Both the position numbers and the translations under genes were made by a program. From positions 1 through 56,939 of the forward strand of contig JASGCS010000002.1 of NCBI GenBank assembly GCA_030054035.1: a stretch of DNA of 56,939 bases, written 5' to 3'. Under the pieces are notes generated by a model, which saw only the letters and a list, made by a program, of their open reading frames with translations, had not been told where the DNA came from and did no database searches. Positions within the stretch are counted from its first letter, which is position 1, and every line of letters starts with the position of its first letter. This DNA is from Candidatus Methylacidiphilales bacterium. Its GTDB lineage: Bacteria > Pseudomonadota > Gammaproteobacteria > JASGCS01. Of the stretch, positions 1 to 8,483 are shown in pieces.

Positions 1-660
1 TGTAATAGGATTTGTTGAAGTTCCGATACTACCATTGGTTGCTATGAGGGTGAGAATTCCAGAACTTCCAACGGAGATGGTTCCTGTACCACCTGTAATA
101 TTACCACCTGCTGTGAGGGTGATTGAAGATGCGGTGATGTTGTATGTGCCATAATTTAAGTTTGCGGATGCGCCTAGTGCTTTTAGAATAATAGTTGCAC
201 TTGGGAAGTTTAAGGTGGAGGAGAGCGATAAATTACCAGCAGTTTGTTCAAATGAGAGTGTGCCAGATAAGAAATTATTGATGGTCGCTAAGAAAAGTGC
301 TGATGACACTGATTTAAGATAAATTGAACCTGATGATAAGGAAGTTAAGTTAAGGCTTGATGATGTCCATGAACCTGAAGTACTAGTTATTGTAATAGGA
401 TTTGTTGAAGTTCCGATACTACCATTGGTTGCTGTGAGGGTGAGAGTTCCAATACTTCCAACGGAGAGGGTTCCTGTACCACTTGTAATATTACCATTTG
501 CAGTTAATGTGATTGAAGATGCGGTGATATTATTATTTGATGTAATAACAATATTTCCATTCCCAGAACTAGTATCTGAAGCTTTTAGAATAATAGTTGC
601 ACTTGAGAAGTTTAAGGTGGAAGAGAGCGATAAATTACCAGCAGTTTGATCAAGTGAGAA
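1..660. repeat. Imperfect 390-bp direct repeat inside the adhesin gene
   Basis: The first 43 bases of the window recur at 391-433 with identical order, and the similarity continues imperfectly across the following bases. The period is 390 bp, or 130 codons, so the repeat keeps frame and encodes successive beta-helix modules of the adhesin. Confidence 0.7.
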
Positions 661-3600
661 AGTTCCTGTGCTAAAAGTATTAATAGTCGCACCAAAACCT
701 CCTGATACTGATGTTTTTAGATATATATTTCCACTTGACATGGTGGTAAGACTTAGATTAGATGAGCTCCAAGAACCAGACGTTCGTTCTATGAAAATAG
801 GGGCTGAAGAACTACCAATTGAACCAGTAGAATTTGTAATAGAAAGATTGCCAGCTACGGTTAGCGATAGAGAAGCGGTAGAAGGTATTGTATTAAGGGT
901 AATATTTCCATTCGAGGTGCTAGTATCGGATGCTCTAAGGATGAGATTAGAATTGGAAAGATTAGTATTAGAATTAGTTGCGTTGCTTATATTTCCAATG
1001 GTTTGTTCAAGGGAAAAGGTACCGCTTGATAAAAAGGAAATGGTTGGGCTAGCAGCAGTGAGTGCTGAAAGCACTCCTGATGTAGGGGTCTTGATATAAA
1101 TATTAACACTAGTTCCAGAAATAGTGAGATTTGAAGTCGTCCAAGAACCAGACGCTCGTTCTATGAAAATAGGGGCTGAAGAACTACCAATTGAACCAGT
1201 AGAATTTGTAATAGAAAGATTGCCAGCTACGGTTAGCGATAGAGAAGCGGTAGAAGGTATTGTATTAAGGGTAATATTTCCATTCGAGGTGCTAGTATCG
1301 GATGCTCTAAGGATGAGATTAGAATTGGAAAGATTAGTATTAGAATTAGTTGCGTTGCTTATATTTCCAATGGTTTGTTCAAGGGAAAAGGTACCGCTTG
1401 ATAAAAAGGAAATGGTTGGGCTAGCAGCAGTGAGTGCTGAAAGCACTCCTGATGTAGGGGTCTTGATATAAATATTAACACTAGTTCCAGAAATAGTGAG
1501 ATTTGAAGTCGTCCAAGAACCAGATCCATTCGCAATATTGATAGGAATAGCACTAGTGCCTATATCTCGATAAGATTCTAATGTTAGGCTAGATATGGTT
1601 ATCGTATAAGAGCTACTATTATTAGCAATATAACCATATGTAGGATCGGTAGAAAAAGATTTTAAGATTAAGTTCGCGCTAGGAAAATTAATATTACTTG
1701 TTATACGAATATTTCCACTGGTTTGCTCAAGGGAAAAGGTACCGCTTGATAAAAAGGAAATTGTTGAAAAAGCACTTAGCACGCCAACAGATGAAGTTTT
1801 AAGATAGATGGAGCCAACTGTAGCACTGAGAATTAAATTAGTATTACTCCAACCACCAGAAATTCGCTCAATAGTAACTGGGCTGTTAGCACTTCCAATT
1901 GAACCAGTAGAAGTAATAGAAAGATTGCCAGCTACGGTTAGCGATAGAGAAGCGGTAGAAGGTATTGTATTAAGGGTAATATTTCCATTCGAGGTGCTAG
2001 TATCGGATGCTCTAAGGATGAGATTAGAATTGGAAAGATTAGTATTAGAATTAGTTGCGTTGCTTATATTTCCAATGGTTTGTTCAAGGGAAAAGGTACC
2101 GCTTGATAAAAAGGAAATGGATGGACTAGCAGTAGTGAGTGTTGAAAGCGCTCCTGAGGTAGGGGTCTTAATATAGATTGAGCCAGATTGGGCTGTTAAA
2201 TTTAAGTTTGAAGTGGACCATGTTAAAGTAGGTCTTTCAATAATTATAGGAATCGCTGTACTACCAATAGAACCATTACTAGAAATCAAAGTAACAATTG
2301 ATGCTAAAATCTTATGAGCACTTGTGGTGGCAATTATATTCCCTGTAGCATCAAGTCTAACTCCTGAGTTGTTATGAGTAAAAGTGATTGAGGATGCAAG
2401 AACAATTTCACCAGTGGTAATAGAGTTTGTGCCAGATTTTAAAGTCAATGAATTTGGTCCTGAATAATTAATTGGTGAATCTACAGTAATTTTTTTATCG
2501 GCCTCCAACACCAAATTACCTCCATTTAAAAGATTTACAATCTGAGCAGGAGTGTGATATATTGTATCTTGATCTTCAAGCCAATCTAAATCAAGCAAAA
2601 AAGCCTTGCCACTAACTGAAACTACATTCATCGCTACTAGTTCACTGGCAGCTATCAAGGCATGACTATTTGAAAGAGCTACAGAGCTACCAAACTTTGA
2701 GTTAGCAGCAAGAGCGGTGATAGATAACCCTGAAACTGTTGAAAGAGTGCACCATGGAGAAGTAAGAGTAACAGAAGTAGTAGCACAACTTGAAGAGAAG
2801 CTAGGAGTGCCATCTATTTTATAAAGATAGGCATCGCCTCTATAAGATGAAACACCATTGGCACCGACGAGGGCATGGGTGGAGTTTAGCGCGACTGAGC
2901 GGCCAAACTCTGAATTAGCGGCAAGTGCAGTAATGGGCTGGTTGCTTGATGAAGAGAGCGTGCACCATGCAGAAATAAGGTTTCCTGTGGTAGCACAAGT
3001 AGAAGTGAAGCCTTCATTGCCATCTAGTTTATATAGATAGGCATTACCTCTGTAAGTTGAAACACCATAAGCTCCAATAATAGCATGGGTGGAGTTTAGT
3101 GCGACTGCGCGACCAAAATCTGAATTAGCGGTAAGTGCAGTGATGGGTTGGTTAATAGAAGAAGATAAAGAACACCAAGCTGAGGTAGGAGTGCCAGAAG
3201 TAGTAGCACAAGTAGAAGTGAAGCCATTAGTGCCATCTAGTTTATATAGATAGGCATTACCTCTGAATGAAGAAATACCACGAGCACCGATAAGGGCGTA
3301 GGTAGAGTTCAACGCAACTGAAACGCCAAAGTATGAATTAGCGGCAAGTGTAGTAATGGGCTGGTTGCTTGATGAAGAGAGCGTGCACCATGCAGAAATA
3401 AGGTTTCCTGTGGTAGCACAAGTAGAAGTGAAGCCATTAGTGCCATCTAGTTTATATAGATAGGCATTACCTCTATATGAGGCGATATCTGGAGCACCGA
3501 TGAGGGCATAGGTTGAGTTTAATGCAACTCTATAGCCAAACCATGAATTAGCGGCAATTGCAGTGATGGGTTGGTTACTAGAAGAAGATAAAGAACACCA

Positions 3601-5355
3601 AGCTGAAGTAAGAGTGCCAGAAGTAGTAGCACAACTTGAAGAGAAGCTAAGAGTGCCATCTAGTTTGTATAGATAGGCATTACCTCTGTAAGATGAAATG
3701 CCAGGCAAACCAATTAAGGCATAATGAGAATTAAGTGCAACAGAAACAGGAGATTCAAATGCTTCATCTGTTGGAAAAGGTTGACTAGGTGTCGCAGATA
3801 AATCCAACCAACTTCTGTTATTAAGTCTAAATAGAAAAGCAACAATACCAGTTGGTGTAGATGTAATTATAGGAGGACAGATGTACGCCCAAAGATTCTC
3901 ATCAAAACATTCAGGGCTAGTATCCACTTCACTTGTAGTCGTAACCGTTCTCTTACCTCCAATAATTAAATGATTATCATCAATCGCTACTGAATAACCA
4001 AATTGAGAGCCATTTGTTAATGTCATCCCTAGTCTTTGATAGAGGTCAGTAAAGTAATCTGTGGATGAGTTTTCTGAAATAAAAATATAATCAGGATCAA
4101 TTAATATTGTTCCATTGTTACCGTAAGTTGATAGGGTGGATATTTTAAGATTTGACGACTGGTTGATTTGTTTGGCTGATAGTTCTATAAACCCACCATT
4201 GCCATATATTGAAGTTGTGGTAATCGTACCATCTATATTTGCTTCTTGTTTCGCTTGAATTAAGATGGTGCCACCTGTTGCAGTAGTGCTGTTCGCAGAA
4301 ATGGTTGTAGTTGAGTCAATAGAGACGGTAGGTGTTTTGAAATCCCCTATTGTGATAGTACCTAATAGACTAAGCCCACTATTTTCTTGAGCTAAAATCT
4401 GATCGGCAAAAAGTTTTGCCGATAAAAATATTAATGAACTATCAGCTTGATAGTATTGCGTAAGTGCATTGATTGTGGCAGAGATGAGAGCAAAGTTAGT
4501 TGATTGTAGTTTGAAATTAGCTGTTGAGATAGTGACTTGGTTATTAAGAAGAATACTATGCGCTGAAAGTGAGATAGTGCTGGTGGCATTTGAATTGGTA
4601 GAGTAAGCTCCGGTAAGTGAGAGATAATTAGTAGTAACCGAAATGCTCTCACCTGAGGTAATGCTCCCTCCACCTACAATACTACCATGTGCAAAAAGAT
4701 CAACATCGCCAACTATCGCAGTAGTTGCTATAGCACCATGTATGGCTATATCTTTAGTAGCTGTAATTAAAATAGACTGGGCAGAGGTAGTGGAAGAAGT
4801 TTGATTAAAGGTTATGGTTCTTGCAATAAGTTGAGTTTTATTTGCTGTTGTTATAATTCCTTGAAGTTCTATATCCGCTAGTGAAGCTGATGCATTAAGT
4901 GAAAGTGTATTGGTAGCATAATCATAGGTAGCGTTGGCTAACGAAGTAGCTGCCGCAATAAAAGTATTGGCAGATACCGAAGAGTTTCTTCCAAAATAAA
5001 ATCCATTAGGATTAAGTAAAACAATTCGTCCATTGGCGGTTATTGATCCTAATACCTGTGAAGGATTTTGATCAAGAATAGTATTGATAGCAATAGCATT
5101 GGATGATGGTTGATTAAATAATACCGCTTCAGTGTTGCCGATATTAAAACTATCCCAATGTATCGTGACGCTACTTGATTGTTGAGTTATGGTGGTAGAT
5201 TGAGATACTTGAGAAACGACAGCTTGACCTACTTGGACATTGTTCAGAACTGGCGCGGACTCAACGAAATGTGAAATTAAAAAAATTGGGAGAACTTTTG
5301 CTGATAAGGCTATATACCTAGCCGAGGTTGTGGATATTTTAATATTTAAATTCAT
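1..5355 (-). CDS. Giant secreted adhesin, 5' part: TPS haemagglutinin domain + 7 FG-GAP repeats + beta-helix repeats (runs off the left edge)
   Basis: Open from ATG at 5355 to the window edge without a stop, at least 1785 codons. Residues about 1-33 look like a long signal peptide. Residues about 35-250 form a filamentous-haemagglutinin-type TPS domain with the hallmark LLNPNGFYFG at 114-123, the signal for export by a TpsB outer-membrane partner, which is not in the window. Residues about 445-920 hold seven FG-GAP-like repeats (FGxxVALNxxxALIGA...RGNAYLYKLDG), the number of blades in an integrin-type beta-propeller. The rest is Ser/Thr/Asn/Val-rich repeat sequence typical of a secreted beta-helix. 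It is a paralogue of the gene at 40100-47602. Start choice: TPS homology begins soon after the signal peptide; an AGGAGG lies 16 nt upstream, too far for a standard ribosome site. Predicted cell-surface or exported adhesin; the ligand is unknown. Confidence 0.85.
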   Translation of the reverse strand, partial: MNLNIKISTTSARYIALSAKVLPIFLISHFVESAPVLNNVQVGQAVVSQVSQSTTITQQSSSVTIHWDSFNIGNTEAVLFNQPSSNAIAINTILDQNPSQVLGSITANGRIVLLNPNGFYFGRNSSVSANTFIAAATSLANATYDYATNTLSLNASASLADIELQGIITTANKTQLIARTITFNQTSSTTSAQSILITATKDIAIHGAIATTAIVGDVDLFAHGSIVGGGSITSGESISVTTNYLSLTGAYSTNSNATSTISLSAHSILLNNQVTISTANFKLQSTNFALISATINALTQYYQADSSLIFLSAKLFADQILAQENSGLSLLGTITIGDFKTPTVSIDSTTTISANSTTATGGTILIQAKQEANIDGTITTTSIYGNGGFIELSAKQINQSSNLKISTLSTYGNNGTILIDPDYIFISENSSTDYFTDLYQRLGMTLTNGSQFGYSVAIDDNHLIIGGKRTVTTTSEVDTSPECFDENLWAYICPPIITSTPTGIVAFLFRLNNRSWLDLSATPSQPFPTDEAFESPVSVALNSHYALIGLPGISSYRGNAYLYKLDGTLSFSSSCATTSGTLTSAWCSLSSSSNQPITAIAANSWFGYRVALNSTYALIGAPDIASYRGNAYLYKLDGTNGFTSTCATTGNLISAWCTLSSSSNQPITTLAANSYFGVSVALNSTYALIGARGISSFRGNAYLYKLDGTNGFTSTCATTSGTPTSAWCSLSSSINQPITALTANSDFGRAVALNSTHAIIGAYGVSTYRGNAYLYKLDGNEGFTSTCATTGNLISAWCTLSSSSNQPITALAANSEFGRSVALNSTHALVGANGVSSYRGDAYLYKIDGTPSFSSSCATTSVTLTSPWCTLSTVSGLSITALAANSKFGSSVALSNSHALIAASELVAMNVVSVSGKAFLLDLDWLEDQDTIYHTPAQIVNLLNGGNLVLEADKKITVDSPINYSGPNSLTLKSGTNSITTGEIVLASSITFTHNNSGVRLDATGNIIATTSAHKILASIVTLISSNGSIGSTAIPIIIERPTLTWSTSNLNLTAQSGSIYIKTPTSGALSTLTTASPSISFLSSGTFSLEQTIGNISNATNSNTNLSNSNLILRASDTSTSNGNITLNTIPSTASLSLTVAGNLSITSTGSIGSANSPVTIERISGGWSNTNLILSATVGSIYLKTSSVGVLSAFSTISFLSSGTFSLEQTSGNIRITSNINFPSANLILKSFSTDPTYGYIANNSSSYTITISSLTLESYRDIGTSAIPINIANGSGSWTTSNLTISGTSVNIYIKTPTSGVLSALTAASPTISFLSSGTFSLEQTIGNISNATNSNTNLSNSNLILRASDTSTSNGNITLNTIPSTASLSLTVAGNLSITNSTGSIGSSSAPIFIERASGSWTTSNLTISGTSVNIYIKTPTSGVLSALTAASPTISFLSSGTFSLEQTIGNISNATNSNTNLSNSNLILRASDTSTSNGNITLNTIPSTASLSLTVAGNLSITNSTGSIGSSSAPIFIERTSGSWSSSNLSLTTMSSGNIYLKTSVSGGFGATINTFSTGTFSLDQTAGNLSLSSTLNFSSATIILKASDTSSGNGNIVITSNNNITASSITLTANGNITSGTGTLSVGSIGTLTLTATNGSIGTSTNPITITSTSGSWTSSSLNLTSLSSGSIYLKSVSSALFLATINNFLSGTLSFEQTAGNLSLSSTLNFPSATIILKALGASANLNYGTYNITASSITLTAGGNITGGTGTISVGSSGILTLIATNGSIGTSTNPIT
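783..2175. repeat. Near-identical 372-bp tandem duplication plus a third partial copy, in the adhesin gene
   Basis: About 362 bp starting at 791 are repeated at 1163, apparently without mismatch, giving a 372-bp period (124 codons). A third copy of about 255 bp lies at 1918-2175 with a few substitutions near its end. The frame is kept. Near identity implies recent duplication or gene conversion, and copy number may vary or be collapsed in assembly. Confidence 0.85.
2640..4015. repeat. Seven FG-GAP repeat units (about 210-bp period in the central five)
   Basis: On the minus strand the motif FGxxVALNSTxAxIGA...GNAYLYKLDG recurs. The boundaries GATAGGCATTACC (plus strand) fall near 3035, 3250, 3460 and 3670, giving a period of about 210 bp or 70 residues. 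Two more diverged units at the 5' side of the gene and one at the 3' side bring the count to seven. Each unit carries a short Cys-containing insert (CATTSGT...AWCSLSS), so there may be one disulfide per blade. Confidence 0.75.
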
Positions 5356-5470
5356 TACCTAATCAATAACGCCTCCTAATTTAATTTTTGATTTACAACT
5401 TTCTTAACTTAAAAAACATTATACAGTACAATTATATATATTTAGACAATTGATTTTATTTAGTTATACC

Positions 5471-5959
5471 ATGTCAAATACAATATTCATTACTACCCTG
5501 TTTGGTCATATCCATATCCACGCTAACGGGACTCATATCCAGGCGATAGAGTTAAGTCATCGTAAGGTAAAAAAAAATATTACACCTGATACCAATAGTA
5601 TTACTTTCAGTAAGGTAATTGTGAAGCAGATTCGTGAATATCTTGAGCACAAGAGAACAGCATTTGATCTACCGTACATGCTCCCTGTAAATGCGAGTGA
5701 ATTTCAAAAGAAGGTTTGGTCTGCGATTATTGATATTCCTTACGGAACTACCGTTAGTTATGGTGATTTAGCAATGTTGCTTAATAGCTCGCCCAGGGCA
5801 GTTGGAAATGCATGTGGCAAAAATGCCATTCCACTAATCATACCTTGCCATCGAGTGGTATCAAAACTCGGGATAGGAGGATTCTCAGGCGCGACTAATA
5901 GCGATAAAATTGCTAATGTGAGGATTAAGAAGTATTTACTTGATCTAGAGCAAAGTTGA
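5471..5959 (+). CDS. ogt: Methylated-DNA--protein-cysteine S-methyltransferase (Ogt/MGMT)
   Basis: A 162-aa suicide repair protein that moves alkyl groups from O6-alkylguanine (and O4-alkylthymine) to its own cysteine. The active-site motif IPCHRVV is present with Cys126. The preceding YGTTVSYGDLA helix-turn-helix region and the following GGFSG are family hallmarks, and the length is normal for Ogt. I chose ATG 5471 because it gives a standard N-terminus (MSNTIFITTLFG). An in-frame TTG at 5450 would add seven residues. The gene stands alone: divergent from the adhesin at its 5' side and convergent with the YqfO-like gene, with 2 bp between the stop codons. Confidence 0.92.
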   Translation: MSNTIFITTLFGHIHIHANGTHIQAIELSHRKVKKNITPDTNSITFSKVIVKQIREYLEHKRTAFDLPYMLPVNASEFQKKVWSAIIDIPYGTTVSYGDLAMLLNSSPRAVGNACGKNAIPLIIPCHRVVSKLGIGGFSGATNSDKIANVRIKKYLLDLEQS

Positions 5960-5976
5960 TATTATGGGTGCTCTAG
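5945..5976. terminator. Possible bidirectional hairpin between convergent genes
   Basis: CTAGAGCA at 5945-5952 pairs perfectly with TGCTCTAG at 5969-5976 around a 16-nt loop that holds the stop codons of both convergent genes. There is no U-tract on either side, so it is at best a weak or factor-assisted terminator. Confidence 0.3.
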
Positions 5977-6282
5977 TGGGTAAACTTCATAAGCAACTTC
6001 TTCATATGGATGTGCAAGTTTCATGGCATTTAAAACTTGTGGTAAATCTGTGCGTTTAACTAGTACCTCTATTTTCTCTTCTTCAACAGAGCTGATGGTG
6101 TTGGTTGTGCCAATTGAAGGGGTGGCACCTGGTAGGGGTCTAAATCTACCGATACCTTTTGTGCTAAATGAACAAAAATCATAATTACCTAATTTTCCTG
6201 CTCCCGCCAATGCGATTGCTTCTCTGACCTTATCGCTGTGGTTGCAAGGGACAAAGACTACTAACTTAACATAGTTACCCAT
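5962..6282 (-). CDS. YqfO/Nif3-like small PII-fold protein
   Basis: A 106-aa protein starting MGNYVKLVVFVPCNHSDKVR and ending in a HPYEEVAYEVYPLE segment. It matches the stand-alone domain inserted in Nif3/YqfO metal-centre proteins (CutA/PII-like fold). GAGKLGNYDFCSF and GIGRFRPLPGATP are typical of the family. Biochemical function is unknown; a metal- or small-molecule-binding regulatory role is inferred from the fold. The start at 6282 lies just after the stop of the upstream MMPL gene. Starting farther upstream would only add residues that overlap that gene. It is the last gene of the 10909-5962 operon. Confidence 0.8.
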   Translation of the reverse strand: MGNYVKLVVFVPCNHSDKVREAIALAGAGKLGNYDFCSFSTKGIGRFRPLPGATPSIGTTNTISSVEEEKIEVLVKRTDLPQVLNAMKLAHPYEEVAYEVYPLEHP

Positions 6283-6287
6283 TGTTA

Positions 6288-8483
6288 TTATTTTAAATGT
6301 TTTACTATTAATAGTGAAGGTAGGAGCACAAGTGTGGCAAAGAGTGAGCATAACAATGCAAATGTGTTAAAGAGCCCAAATCGGTTTAGCACGACTAAAT
6401 CACTAAGCATAAACACGCCGAACCCTGCTATTAATAATGTCGTAGTCCAAATAATTGGTCTGGATAATATAGAGATAGTCTGAGGGATTGATAGACCTTG
6501 ACTCTGGCGATAAAACATAAAATGAATAACCATATCCACAACTAATCCTGCACTGATACTTCCGACCATTACCGTAGAAAAATCAAAAGGGATTCTGAGC
6601 CAAGAAATTAACCCTATGACCATAAGTGAGGGAAATAAGGTTGCGATTGAACCAACCAATGCTTGGTAAAAAGAAAAATGAAAAAAGAAAATTACTAAAT
6701 TAATTAAACTAGTAATAATAATAGACTGAGCTTGTGAATCTACTACCATTTCACTTAAGCGAAATACTAAGTAATTTGAACCACTAAAAATTACTTGTGG
6801 GAATATTTGCTCGCTGACATTTTGAATAGACAAAATCAGCTTACGCATTTGCTCTGAGTTTAGGTTTTTAGTATGGATGTTTAATCGCGCAGTTGCGTAA
6901 TCAAAATCAACATAGGGCTTTAGTGGATCTTCTTGGAACTCACTGCGAGAAAGTTCAATTAATAAAATATCTTGTGCCAGTGATTGATCTGTGGTTGGAT
7001 ACAATGCTTTGCCTTGACTTAATGAATGATGCACTATCTCAACCACTTCAACCATTGAATTAACTGAGCGGACTTCAGGAATTCGCTCTATCTCGTCTCT
7101 CAATCTACGCAATTGGGCGAACTTTTCTGCGGTAGAAAAACTACCCGTTTCTTGTTTTACTATTACCTGTAATTGACCACTGCCGATGAGATTTTGATCT
7201 ACAAAGGCAAAAGCTTGGCTCAACTCTGTACTAGGTTTAAAAAATACTTTTAGGAAATTAGTCTCGGTTTGATAATAGCGAAACCCATAAAACGCTAAGA
7301 GCACTAATAAGGTGGAGATAAAAAGAATAGACTTTTGATACATAAGTGTTCTTGTGATGATGTTAGCTGATTGTTGAGTATTAGCAGTACCAGCAATTGC
7401 AGATAACTCCATTACCCATGCAGCCACAAGGGTATGTATAACAATCAAGAATGAAGCCACAATAATGGTACAGAACGATAGCACTCCTAATTGATGTAAG
7501 GGAAGTATTTCACTTGCCGCAAAACTTCCAAAACCAATTGCAGTAGTTACACTTACATAGAAGACTGGAAGCCAAAGCGAACGAAAGCAATTAATCGCTC
7601 TTTGTTTTGGTGAAAGCGCTGCTAGGTTTACCCAGTGATTTAGGATAAATTTTGAGTCTGCAGTAGCGATGACAATCATGATAACCGGAAGACTAAGACT
7701 AATTACTGTGATTGGATATCCAAATAGGGTATGAAAAAAAAGTGAGGTGAGTGAGGCAATGATGCTATTAATTGAGATAATCAATGGTTCTTGTATGCGT
7801 CGGTAACAACCTAGTAATAACAATAGTACGATGAAAAACAATATCGGCGTAAGGGTAATCATATTATTAATGGAAGATTGATCTAAGCTATGATTAAGCG
7901 CCATACTTCCGGCAAATTGTAATCGTTCAAATTCTTGCGACGAAGAAAAAATCTCAGTAACAATGTTAATACTATGTGCTCGCATTACAGCATCTCCTTC
8001 AACATTGTGTTGTAGAGAGACCAGGATACTATTTCCATGGTCAGATACTAACTGACCTTGGTACGGGCTAGCGGTAAGTAACGATTTAAACTCTTCAACT
8101 GAAATCAACCCTCGCTCAAGCCCTTCACGATAGGTCAAAAAACTTACCTCGCCATTTTGTGCAGTATAGACAAATGAAATGCTCAGCGCAGAAGTTATGG
8201 TAGCCTTTGGAAGAGATTGCTGGAGTAGATCTAGAGCTTGTGAAAGTGTTTTAATGGTAGCTGGATTAAATAACCCTTTAGGAGTTTCTAACGCTATCAA
8301 TAAAACTTCACCACCATTAAATCTACTATCTACCCAATCTTGTTGTTTTTGAATTGGATGATTCTCTTCAAGCCAATGATAGTTACTGAATGAAGATCGG
8401 GACGCCACTCCTCCGAGAATTACAATCAGAAGTAATAGTCCAGCAAGGTAACTAACCCAGCGAAACCATGAACAACCAGTCAT
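6288..8483 (-). CDS. MMPL/RND-superfamily exporter
   Basis: A 731-aa inner-membrane protein with the duplicated RND plan: one N-terminal helix (about 12-27), a periplasmic domain (about 28-205), five helices (about 207-355), a helix near 385-405, a second periplasmic domain (about 406-575) and a final helix bundle (about 580-729). The first helix bundle contains IATADSKFILNHW and the second VVDMVIHFMFYRQ; these carry the acidic helix residues expected for proton coupling in MMPL proteins. Its ATG directly abuts the stop of the upstream barrel gene, so the two are translationally linked. Linkage to a LolA-like protein and an outer-membrane barrel is typical of MMPL systems moving lipids or hydrophobic cargo. 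The substrate cannot be read from sequence. Confidence 0.85.
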   Translation of the reverse strand: MTGCSWFRWVSYLAGLLLLIVILGGVASRSSFSNYHWLEENHPIQKQQDWVDSRFNGGEVLLIALETPKGLFNPATIKTLSQALDLLQQSLPKATITSALSISFVYTAQNGEVSFLTYREGLERGLISVEEFKSLLTASPYQGQLVSDHGNSILVSLQHNVEGDAVMRAHSINIVTEIFSSSQEFERLQFAGSMALNHSLDQSSINNMITLTPILFFIVLLLLLGCYRRIQEPLIISINSIIASLTSLFFHTLFGYPITVISLSLPVIMIVIATADSKFILNHWVNLAALSPKQRAINCFRSLWLPVFYVSVTTAIGFGSFAASEILPLHQLGVLSFCTIIVASFLIVIHTLVAAWVMELSAIAGTANTQQSANIITRTLMYQKSILFISTLLVLLAFYGFRYYQTETNFLKVFFKPSTELSQAFAFVDQNLIGSGQLQVIVKQETGSFSTAEKFAQLRRLRDEIERIPEVRSVNSMVEVVEIVHHSLSQGKALYPTTDQSLAQDILLIELSRSEFQEDPLKPYVDFDYATARLNIHTKNLNSEQMRKLILSIQNVSEQIFPQVIFSGSNYLVFRLSEMVVDSQAQSIIITSLINLVIFFFHFSFYQALVGSIATLFPSLMVIGLISWLRIPFDFSTVMVGSISAGLVVDMVIHFMFYRQSQGLSIPQTISILSRPIIWTTTLLIAGFGVFMLSDLVVLNRFGLFNTFALLCSLFATLVLLPSLLIVKHLK

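Noticed and set aside
425-3040. Several plus-strand open frames of 60-143 codons opposite the first adhesin gene
   Set aside because: They are shadows of the long minus-strand frame, change with its repeats, and lack coding features or ribosome sites.
5450-5470. TTG 5450 as the ogt start, with TATATT 7 nt upstream
   Set aside because: Leaderless starts on TTG are unlikely and family alignment favours ATG 5471, though it cannot be excluded.
5945-5976. Classical Rho-independent terminator between ogt and the YqfO-like gene
   Set aside because: The 8-bp stem has a 16-nt loop and no U-tract, so it was kept only as a low-confidence hairpin.
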